The notes under the pieces are model-generated. The model was not told where the DNA came from and made no database searches. It saw nothing but the letters and a program-made list of their open reading frames with translations. Of a stretch of 8,139 nucleotides of DNA, positions 1 through 5,622 are shown in pieces. The translations under genes were made by a program, and so were the position numbers. The stretch covers positions 1-8,139 of the forward strand of contig DBFWVW010000012.1 in assembly GCA_048217285.1 (NCBI GenBank), read 5' to 3'. Every line of letters starts with the position of its first letter. Position 1 is the first letter of the stretch. The stretch comes from CAG-103 sp048217285 (GTDB lineage Bacteria > Bacillota > Clostridia > Oscillospirales > Oscillospiraceae).

Positions 1-27
1 CATGTCTTGTGTTATACTCTTGCTCAT
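1..27 (-). CDS. N-terminus of probable IS transposase or HTH transposase subunit (partial)
   Basis: Only nine codons are in the window, reading MSKSITQDM from an ATG at 27-25 on the minus strand; the rest lies beyond the left edge. An AAAGGAG Shine-Dalgarno at 46-40 lies 12 nt upstream, a rather long spacing. From memory, MSKSITQDM resembles the start of helix-turn-helix/integrase-core transposases (IS3/IS481-like) that are common in gut Clostridia, but nine residues cannot prove this. The flanking inverted repeat and terminal-type motifs at 26-141 support an insertion sequence end. Alternative: the start of an ordinary divergent gene. Transcription would be divergent from cysS. Confidence 0.45.
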
Positions 28-100
28 GAGGAATATGGTCTCCTTTCGGGCTGGTTTGGTGTGGTAACTTAACTATAACCCATGAGACCATATTTCTCAT
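26..100. repeat. 17-bp inverted repeat in the transposase-like gene leader
   Basis: The left arm is 26-42 and the right arm 84-100, with 16 of 17 positions complementary (one A/G-type mismatch becomes a G-U pair in one strand's RNA) and a 41-nt spacer. An additional GCT/AGC match at 22-24 and 101-103 extends it with C25 bulged. In minus-strand RNA the 3' arm covers the last bases of the AAAGGAG Shine-Dalgarno and the first two bases of the start codon, so the folded hairpin would hide the start site. On the plus strand the hairpin is followed by TTTTTCTT, so it could also work as a terminator for transcripts coming from the left. Confidence 0.6.
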
Positions 101-114
101 AGCTTTTTCTTCAA

Positions 115-141
115 TTGTCCAACATGTATTGTAGTCCTACA
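115..141. repeat. Two direct copies of a 10-bp motif near presumed IS end
   Basis: Copies lie at 115-124 (TTGTCCAACA) and 132-141 (TAGTCCTACA), differing at two positions, with starts 17 bp apart. Repeated short motifs next to an IS terminus are often transposase binding sites; that role is inferred here. Confidence 0.35.
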
Positions 142-171
142 GCATACCATACCGGCGCGCAGCGCGCAACC

Positions 172-200
172 TTGACATTTCCGGGTGCATATGTTAAGAT
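172..200 (+). promoter_or_regulatory. cysS promoter (sigma-A type, extended -10)
   Basis: The -35 is a perfect TTGACA at 172-177. The spacer is 17 nt. The -10 is TAAGAT at 195-200, preceded by TG at 192-193 (extended -10). Transcription should start around 206-208, just before the T-box leader. Consensus-level elements with ideal spacing suggest strong basal initiation, with control exerted by T-box attenuation. A GC palindrome (155-167) sits directly upstream of the -35. Confidence 0.85.
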
Positions 201-363
201 GATGAATACAATGAACGGAAAGAGTACGCCCAATGTCCGGTCTCAGAGAGGCACCCAGATGCTGTGAGGGAGCCGTCCGGTGGGGCGGAACGTGCGTCCG
301 GGAGCGTGGCGGGAGGAAATGCCCGCCCGAAGGCACCGCGTTACGGTGCAGCGAGCGAGAAAC

Positions 364-394
364 GAGAGTGGAACCGCGAAGGACTTCGCCTCTC
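364..394 (+). promoter_or_regulatory. T-box antiterminator
   Basis: GAGAG (364-368) pairs with CUCUC (390-394). The 7-nt bulge UGGAACC (369-375) follows, then GCGAA (376-380) pairs with UUCGC (385-389). The tRNA-binding bases UGGA (369-372) are complementary to a UCCA 3' end. The fourth base A pairs with discriminator U73, which is the base found in tRNA-Cys, so specifier and bulge agree on the same tRNA. The 3' half (387-394) is shared with the terminator, giving the mutually exclusive switch. Confidence 0.92.
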
Positions 395-422
395 ATGCCG
401 GACGGCATGAGGGCGCTTTTTT
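387..422 (+). terminator. T-box leader terminator (attenuator)
   Basis: CGCC-(U)-CUCAUGCC pairs with GGCAUGAGGGCG around a GGAC loop, with one bulged U, and is followed by C and six U residues (417-422). It ends 30 nt before the cysS start codon. It competes with the antiterminator for 387-394. Confidence 0.92.
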
Positions 423-438
423 ATTGCAAATACGTCTC

Positions 439-445
439 AAAGGAG
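439..445 (+). promoter_or_regulatory. cysS ribosome binding site
   Basis: AAAGGAG sits 7 nt upstream of the ATG at 453. It fixes the start; the next in-frame ATG codons (residues 7 and 9) have no comparable site. It lies downstream of the leader terminator, so it is present only in read-through transcripts. Confidence 0.9.
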
Positions 446-452
446 CCTGAAT

Positions 453-1862
453 ATGAAACTGTACAACACCATGTCCATGCAGAAGGAAGCGTTCGTGCCG
501 ATCGAACCGGGCAAAGTGCGTATGTACGCCTGCGGCCCGACGGTATACAACTACATCCACGTCGGCAACGCGCGCCCGATCATCATGTTCGACGTGCTGC
601 GCCGCTATCTGGAGTACCGCGGCTACGAGGTGACGTTCGTGCAGAACTTCACCGACGTGGACGACAAGATCATCAAGCGCGCCAACGAGGAGGGCATCTC
701 CAGCGAGGAAGTCGCAAAAAAATACATCGCCGAGTACTTCACCGATGCGCACGCGCTCGGTGTCCGCGAGGCGACCGTGCACCCGAAGGCCACGGAAAAT
801 ATCCAGCAGATCATCGACCTCATCACAACGCTCATCGACAAGGGCTACGCCTACGAGGTCAACGGCGACGTGTACTACCGCACGCTGAAGTTCCGGGACT
901 ATGGCAAGCTCAGCCACCAGCCGATCGAGGATCTGCAGTCCGGCGCGCGCATCGACGTCAACGACATTAAGGAGAACCCGCTCGACTTCGCGCTCTGGAA
1001 GGCCGCCAAGCCCGGCGAGCCGTTCTGGCCCTCGCCGTGGGGCAACGGCCGTCCCGGCTGGCACATTGAGTGCTCGGCCATGTCCAACCGCTACCTCGGC
1101 AAGACGATCGACATCCACTGCGGCGGCAGCGACCTCGCCTTCCCGCACCACGAAAACGAGATTGCGCAGTCCGAGGCCGCCAACGGCTGCAAATTCGTCA
1201 ACTACTGGCTGCACAACGGCTTTATCAACATCGACAACAAGAAGATGAGCAAGTCGCTCGGCAACTTCTTCACCGTGCGCGAGGCCGCCGCCGTCTACGG
1301 CTACGACTGCATCCGTATGTTCATGCTCATGAGCCACTACCGCAGCCCGCTCAACTACTCCGGCGAGATCCTCATGCAGGCCAAGGCCGCGCTCGAGCGT
1401 CTGCGCACCGCCAAGAGCAATCTGGAGTTTTTCATCGCCAACGGCCGCGACAGCGGCCTGAGCGAGGCGGACGCCGCCTTCGTGCAGAGCCTTGACCAGT
1501 ACCGCGAGAAGTTTGACGCCGTCATGGACGACGACTTCAACACCGCCGACGCCATCTCCGTCATCTTTGAGATGGTGCGCGAGATCAACACCGCCGTCTC
1601 CCCCGCCGCCGACCCGAGCAAGGCGCTGGCACAGGCGTGCCTCGACCGCTTCCTCGAGCTGTGCGACGTGCTGGGCATCCCGTTCGGCACCGATAGCAGC
1701 GAGGACCCCGAGGCAAAAGCCATTGAGGAAAAGATCGCCGCGCGCCAGGCTGCCCGCAAGGCCAAGAACTGGGCCGAGGCCGACCGCATCCGCGATGAGC
1801 TCAAAGCCGCCGGCATCGTGCTCGAGGACACCCCTCAGGGCGTCAAGTGGAAGCGCGCATAA
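453..1862 (+). CDS. cysS: Cysteinyl-tRNA synthetase (class I)
   Basis: The enzyme (EC 6.1.1.16) attaches cysteine to tRNA-Cys using ATP and acts as a cytoplasmic monomer. At 469 aa it is full length for the family. The Rossmann catalytic core carries HVGN at residues 36-39 (the HIGH signature) and KMSKS at 264-268. The zinc site that selects cysteine is complete: C27, C207, H232 and E236, matching C28/C209/H234/E238 of the E. coli enzyme. WHIEC and HCGGSDLAFPHHENE are typical family blocks. The C-terminal helical anticodon-stem-contact region (about 300-469) ends in the usual segment with GIVLEDTPQG. It is preceded by a tRNA-Cys T-box and followed by a terminator, so it is transcribed alone under cysteine-starvation control. 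No serine acetyltransferase or other cysteine gene is joined to it here. No damage or odd residue is seen. Confidence 0.99.
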   Translation: MKLYNTMSMQKEAFVPIEPGKVRMYACGPTVYNYIHVGNARPIIMFDVLRRYLEYRGYEVTFVQNFTDVDDKIIKRANEEGISSEEVAKKYIAEYFTDAHALGVREATVHPKATENIQQIIDLITTLIDKGYAYEVNGDVYYRTLKFRDYGKLSHQPIEDLQSGARIDVNDIKENPLDFALWKAAKPGEPFWPSPWGNGRPGWHIECSAMSNRYLGKTIDIHCGGSDLAFPHHENEIAQSEAANGCKFVNYWLHNGFINIDNKKMSKSLGNFFTVREAAAVYGYDCIRMFMLMSHYRSPLNYSGEILMQAKAALERLRTAKSNLEFFIANGRDSGLSEADAAFVQSLDQYREKFDAVMDDDFNTADAISVIFEMVREINTAVSPAADPSKALAQACLDRFLELCDVLGIPFGTDSSEDPEAKAIEEKIAARQAARKAKNWAEADRIRDELKAAGIVLEDTPQGVKWKRA

Positions 1863-1892
1863 GCCGCCATACAACAGCGAACCTCTGCATCT

Positions 1893-1921
1893 GCCCCGAC
1901 CGCAACGGTCGGGGCGGTTTT
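1893..1921 (+). terminator. cysS intrinsic terminator
   Basis: GCCCCGACCG pairs with CGGTCGGGGC around a CAA loop, a 10-bp GC-rich stem, followed by GGTTTTCC. It begins 31 nt after the cysS stop codon. The T-tract is short, which may be why a second terminator follows. Confidence 0.8.
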
Positions 1922-1935
1922 CCTATCCGGCGCAC

Positions 1936-1970
1936 AAAAATCCCCGATTGGGTCACCAATCGGGGATTTT
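1936..1970. terminator. Bidirectional terminator between convergent units
   Basis: A perfect 15-bp stem (1937-1951 with 1956-1970) has a GTCA loop, with A residues on the 5' arm and T residues on the 3' arm. It therefore gives a U-tract in either direction: four on the plus strand, five on the minus strand. It backs up the cysS terminator and ends the minus-strand operon, whose last stop codon is at 2008-2010. Confidence 0.9.
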
Positions 1971-2007
1971 CGCAGTTAGCAGTTATGGGTAAAGGGATGG
2001 GTTCACA

Positions 2008-5000
2008 TCAGGGGTGCTGGGTGGCGTCAGAATCTTCCGTGTCCGCTTCGCCGTTATCAGCACAGACCGTTTCCGATTCCGTCTCAGCCGGAGCTTCCGC
2101 TGTCTCGGCGTTGTCCGCCGGAGCTGCTTCCTCCGCCGTTTCCGCGGCACCGGCCGCGGCTTCCGCTGCGGCAGCGCGCTTGGCCTCTTTTGCCTCCTTG
2201 GCAGCGGCTTGCTTGGCCTGAAGCTTCGCGTGCTCCTCGCCCAGCCACATACGCAGGCCCTGCTTGCGCAGTGTTGCCGCTTCTTCCTCGGTCATGGTTC
2301 CGGCCGCAACTGCCTTCTTCAGCTTCCGGCAGTAAAGCAGGCGCAGCACCGCGACGATCATGGCCAACACGATCAGCACGATGAGAATGTAGAACAGCGG
2401 GCCGTGGTGCGCCTTTGTAACGGCGAACTGCAGATCGCGATCCATGGTCTTAAAGACGAGGTAGCTGCCGTCACGGCTGCTGGACGTGCTTGCCCATGTG
2501 CCGTTCTGATAGGTGTAGACCGTGTAACTCGCGCCGGTGTCCGGCGCGTAAACGCGCAGGGAAACGGTGTTGTCCGTGTCGTCGTCAACCGTGTCGTTGA
2601 GAATCTCGACGTTGTACTTCATGTACAGCTGCTGGTTGCCGCGCAGCGTCGGGCCGTCGGCCTCAGCCGATGTGATGTGCACATCCGTTGCCGGGTCAAA
2701 GACGCCCTCGGCCAGCACGATCGGCGTGCGGCTGTTGTCCGCATACAGGTCGCCGGCCACGACCGTCGAGACGGCGGTGTACTCCGCCTTGACCTCAAGG
2801 TCGAAAGTCAGGTGGCTGTAATCATGTTCCGGCCAGGAGCCGTAGTTGCCCTCCACGGTCGGGCAATCAGGGATCTGAGATTCGTCGATCGAGCCACCGT
2901 AAGCAAACGTGATCGTCTTGACGACCTCACCGTTGGCCGTGAAGGTGACGGCAAAGCTGGAGAACTCCGCCGGGATGCCGTCGCGCGCCATGAAGGCCTC
3001 ATAGCTCATGCCCTCGGCCTTGCCCGCATAGCTGATGCCGTCAATGCCGGCCTCCGTCTCGTGGACGAAGTAATTATCGGCCGCGCTGCCGTCCTTGTCG
3101 ATCTCACCGGCGATGGTGCCGACACAGTTGCCGGAGCCGTTGAGATTCACGAGCGTGTTGCAGCCGCTGACGTTCATGCCGTAACCGGCGATACCGCCGA
3201 TGTAGTTACGGCCGGTCAGCTCGCACTTGGCGAAGCTGTTGCGCACGGAACCCTGCGACTGGCCGACGACACCGCCGACATAGTCACCTGCCGTGCTCTC
3301 AGCCGTGCCATAGCCTTCGCAGCCGCTGATGACGCCCAGATCCGCATAGCCGCAGATGGCGCCGACGCAGTCTTTGCGCGAGGTGGCATTGCCGTAGTTC
3401 TTGCTGTCGAGCAGCACGCACTTGGTAAAGTACTTGGCCGTCAGCGTGGAGTCTTTGATGACATTGGAGTCGCTCTCCGGATCAAAATCGTACTCAATGT
3501 CCATCGTACCGGCAACGCCGCCGACATTGACGTCGCCGTCGACCTTGCCGTAGTTATTGCTGTTATAGACCTTGCCGTCCGTCGTGCTCGAGAGCGCTTC
3601 CTCCGAAACGTCCTGGATGATGTCGTCCTTATCCTTACTCAGGGCAAGCTCGAGGATGTCGCACAGGCGCATCATGACGACGTTGAACTGATCGTTGACC
3701 GCCTTCATATCGCCGATGATCTGGTTGCTGTAGGTGGCCGTCTCCACGCTCAGGCGTGACAGACCGGACGAGATGCTGCCGAGATCGTCGAACATCTGCT
3801 CCATCGCGGTGCGGTAATCGCTGCTGATGTCGGGCAGATTGAGCGGATCGTTGCTGGCAAGGTATTTCGTGACCTGGTCGAGGTAGCTCATACCGGTCGA
3901 GAAATTGCCGCTCGAGGTCTTGAGCGCGTCGAACGCGTTCTTGAACGCGGCGCTCATGTAATCCAGGCGGGTGTGGCCGGTGGAGTCCTCGGTGAGGTAG
4001 TAGGTATTGATGATCTTCGTCATCGTGGAGATGTCGCCGGAGATCGCACCAATCGCCTCGGCAGCGTCGCCCGTACCCTTGAGCAGGGCGTCACGCTGCG
4101 ACTCATAGGTGCCGAGATTGTCGGGGTTATACTCGTAGCCGTACTTATCGGACATCTGCTGCCAGTTGTCCGGGCGGCTGGCGATCAGGTCATAAGAGCC
4201 GGTGCCGTAGGCGTTGTCCATGACCTTCATGAGCCAGGCGCAGTAGTCCATGGCCGCGTTGAGCTGGTCGGACGAGACGCTCAGATCCTTGGCTGCGTCC
4301 TTAAACGCCGTCTTGTCGGCCTCGGTCATCTCATCGACAATGTCGAGATAATCAAAGCCCTTGTTGAAGTAATCAATCGATTTGTCCAGCGACACGGCCG
4401 CCGTAGAAAACTCCGTGATCGCGGGGGCAAGCATTTTCTCCGCCGTGTTGATGCGGATGAACACTTCGTTGACGGTCGTGACCGTATTGTCCACGTAGTC
4501 CGTGGTGCGCTCGGCCACATAGCGCGCGCTCTCCGTGGCGCGGGCCGCGGAATCGCTCAGCACGCCGACTGTGGCAGCCAGCGACGACGCTGCGGCGCCT
4601 GTGTGGTTGAGCAGGGTATCCATCAGATCATGGAGCGTGTTGAGCTCCTTGGCCATGGCGCCGATCGAACCGGACTCCACATCCAGCGTGATGAACGGCT
4701 CCATCTGGCCGCAGATGCCGCCGACGTCCTTGCGGCCGGAGGCCGTGCCCCAGTTCGTGCAGCCGGAGACCAGGCCGCTCTGGCGGCCGACAATGCCACC
4801 GATGTTGTAGCCGACGTGCTCAAAGCCGACGCCGCCCCAGTTCGTGCAGCCAATGATGACACCGGACGAGAAGCCGCAGATGCCGCCGACGTCCGTGGAG
4901 GTATTGGCCTTTTTCGGCGTGTCATCGTCCTCGTCGTCCGAGACGGTGGGGAGCGTCAGGGAGTTGAGATCCTCCGCGCTGTCAATCGCCTCACTGGCGT

Positions 5001-5622
5001 TGATATTCACGCCTGTGGTGTTCGAGCAATAGGAGATCGTACCGATGTTCTGACCGACGATGCCGCCGACGTAATGGTCGCCTTCGACAAAGCCTTCGGT
5101 CTTGCAGTTATAGATCATGCCGCTGCCTTCGTTCGTGCCCGCGATGCCGCCGACGTTGTTCTCGCCGGAGATCGTGCCATTGAACGAGCAGCCGGAGATC
5201 GTGCCGTAGTTCGTACCGACGATGGCGCCGATCTCGTTGAGGGTGCCGGCCGTGTCGATGTTGCCGGTGACCTTCAGGTCACGGACCGTACCGACCGCCT
5301 GCACATAGCGAAACAGGCCCATATGGGAAGCATCGCCCGAGAGCTCCACCCCGCTGATCGTATGGTTCTGACCCTCGAACGTGCCGCCGAAAGTCGGGAT
5401 CGGCACAAAGTCCGATCCGCTCAGATCCACATCGTTGTCCAGATAGACCGTCTTGCCCTGCGAATATGTATCCAGCTTGCAGCTTTTGCTCAGCTGCACA
5501 AGATCGTCCGCAGAGTAGATGTGGATCTCCTTGGCGTTCGGCTGCGCAGCCGCGCCGCAGAGCAGGCACATGGCCGCCACCAGCGCCATCGCAAGCAGCC
5601 GGCGCACATTATGTCTTTTCAT
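2008..5622 (-). CDS. Secreted, membrane-anchored GLUG-repeat protein with helical insert (1204 aa)
   Basis: This is probably a large cell-surface protein and partner of the overlapping transporter; its function is unknown. A signal peptide spans residues 1-26 (RR, hydrophobic core, AAA before QPN). GLUG-type repeats (GGIxG followed by xxGxIxxCxN) fill about 100-306 and 686-842. Between them, about 315-680 is helix-rich and coiled-coil-like. Residues 889-951 resemble an InlB B-repeat (YGGSIDESQIP, later FDLEVKAEYT). A β-rich stretch (955-1068) leads to one TM helix at about 1074-1097. The tail (1098-1204) is charged, Ala/Glu-rich and predicted cytoplasmic. I chose the ATG at 5622 because AGGAGG lies 6 nt upstream and the signal peptide then begins correctly; an upstream in-frame ATG at 5691 would bury it. 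It overlaps the transporter gene by 14 nt, implying coupled translation. No LPXTG or enzymatic motif is seen. Topology is predicted by eye. Confidence 0.85.
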   Translation of the reverse strand: MKRHNVRRLLAMALVAAMCLLCGAAAQPNAKEIHIYSADDLVQLSKSCKLDTYSQGKTVYLDNDVDLSGSDFVPIPTFGGTFEGQNHTISGVELSGDASHMGLFRYVQAVGTVRDLKVTGNIDTAGTLNEIGAIVGTNYGTISGCSFNGTISGENNVGGIAGTNEGSGMIYNCKTEGFVEGDHYVGGIVGQNIGTISYCSNTTGVNINASEAIDSAEDLNSLTLPTVSDDEDDDTPKKANTSTDVGGICGFSSGVIIGCTNWGGVGFEHVGYNIGGIVGRQSGLVSGCTNWGTASGRKDVGGICGQMEPFITLDVESGSIGAMAKELNTLHDLMDTLLNHTGAAASSLAATVGVLSDSAARATESARYVAERTTDYVDNTVTTVNEVFIRINTAEKMLAPAITEFSTAAVSLDKSIDYFNKGFDYLDIVDEMTEADKTAFKDAAKDLSVSSDQLNAAMDYCAWLMKVMDNAYGTGSYDLIASRPDNWQQMSDKYGYEYNPDNLGTYESQRDALLKGTGDAAEAIGAISGDISTMTKIINTYYLTEDSTGHTRLDYMSAAFKNAFDALKTSSGNFSTGMSYLDQVTKYLASNDPLNLPDISSDYRTAMEQMFDDLGSISSGLSRLSVETATYSNQIIGDMKAVNDQFNVVMMRLCDILELALSKDKDDIIQDVSEEALSSTTDGKVYNSNNYGKVDGDVNVGGVAGTMDIEYDFDPESDSNVIKDSTLTAKYFTKCVLLDSKNYGNATSRKDCVGAICGYADLGVISGCEGYGTAESTAGDYVGGVVGQSQGSVRNSFAKCELTGRNYIGGIAGYGMNVSGCNTLVNLNGSGNCVGTIAGEIDKDGSAADNYFVHETEAGIDGISYAGKAEGMSYEAFMARDGIPAEFSSFAVTFTANGEVVKTITFAYGGSIDESQIPDCPTVEGNYGSWPEHDYSHLTFDLEVKAEYTAVSTVVAGDLYADNSRTPIVLAEGVFDPATDVHITSAEADGPTLRGNQQLYMKYNVEILNDTVDDDTDNTVSLRVYAPDTGASYTVYTYQNGTWASTSSSRDGSYLVFKTMDRDLQFAVTKAHHGPLFYILIVLIVLAMIVAVLRLLYCRKLKKAVAAGTMTEEEAATLRKQGLRMWLGEEHAKLQAKQAAAKEAKEAKRAAAAEAAAGAAETAEEAAPADNAETAEAPAETESETVCADNGEADTEDSDATQHP
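3097..3567 (-). repeat. GLUG repeat block 2 (protein repeat array)
   Basis: This codes for residues 686-842. About four to five units are visible, including VGGVAG, VGAICG, VGGVVG, IGGIAG and VGTIAG, each followed by a turn and often a cysteine (ISGC, VSGC). Same repeat family as block 1. Confidence 0.78.
3583..4680 (-). other. Central helical/coiled-coil insert of the GLUG protein
   Basis: This codes for residues 315-680. It lacks GLUG motifs and is rich in Ala, Asp, Ser, Met and Lys, with long stretches of heptad-like hydrophobic spacing (for example around 340-460 and 555-665). It separates two blocks of the same repeat type, so it looks inserted into, or looped out of, the repeat domain. 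Long extracellular helical hairpins also occur in YhgE/Pip and EsaA-type envelope proteins; any relationship is only a suggestion. Confidence 0.6.
4705..5325 (-). repeat. GLUG repeat block 1 (protein repeat array)
   Basis: This codes for residues 100-306. About seven units share the pattern GGIxG/GAIVG, then a short loop, then ISGC, IYNC or VSGC. The cysteine falls at the same place in nearly every unit, giving a ladder, as is usual in GLUG (PF07581-type) repeats of predicted β-helical surface proteins. The underlying DNA shows a recurring GCCGCCGACGT on the plus strand from the repeated DVGGI codons. An acidic linker (DDEDDD, about 229-234) interrupts the array. Confidence 0.8.

Larger units (their letters stand above)
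1..141 (-). mobile_element. Putative insertion sequence end (partial)
   Basis: This stretch is AT-richer than the rest of the window and carries the partial transposase-like start, a 17-bp inverted repeat, and two direct copies of a 10-bp motif near the presumed outer end (115-124 and 132-141, 8/10 identical). Read on the minus strand, the outer copy begins TGTAGGAC, the TG-first terminus usual for IS3/IS481-type elements. The exact outer boundary at about 141 is inferred. The other end and any target-site duplication are outside the window. If correct, the element inserted about 30 bp upstream of the cysS -35 box and left that promoter intact. Confidence 0.35.
207..422 (+). promoter_or_regulatory. 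T-box riboswitch leader, tRNA-Cys specific
   Basis: This leader senses uncharged tRNA-Cys and allows transcription into cysS when cysteinyl-tRNA is short. Stem I runs from about 216 to 300. Its lower helix is CGGA (216-219) with UCCG (297-300). Above it, CGCCC (227-231) pairs with GGGCG (283-287). Between them is the specifier loop, with AGUA (223-226) opposite GAA (288-290). The specifier codon is UGC at 293-295, followed by one purine before the lower helix, as in canonical T-boxes. AGAGAG (245-250) is the AG bulge, and 257-267 is the conserved distal loop. Hairpins at 308-327 and 333-349 fit stem II and stem III. The T-box element is at 361-378. The start at 207 is inferred from the promoter. 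Confidence 0.93.

Noticed and set aside
13..108. Plus-strand small RNA: TATACT with TG extension at 13-18, hairpin 22-103, then a T-tract
   Set aside because: The -35 region is outside the window, and the minus-strand reading (Shine-Dalgarno, ATG and IS-like leader) explains the same bases better. A terminator role on the plus strand remains possible.
260..262. UGC in the leader as a candidate specifier codon
   Set aside because: It lies in the conserved distal loop of stem I (GAUGCUGUGA-type), not in the internal loop opposite AGUA. The UGC at 293-295 occupies the correct place.
233..970. Plus-strand frame covering the T-box and the start of cysS in another phase
   Set aside because: It lies over the structured leader RNA and the intrinsic terminator and overlaps cysS out of frame; its protein is Arg-rich with no family signature.
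393..1874. A 493-codon minus-strand frame opposite cysS
   Set aside because: cysS is unambiguous; the antisense frame has no recognisable domain and runs across the leader terminator.
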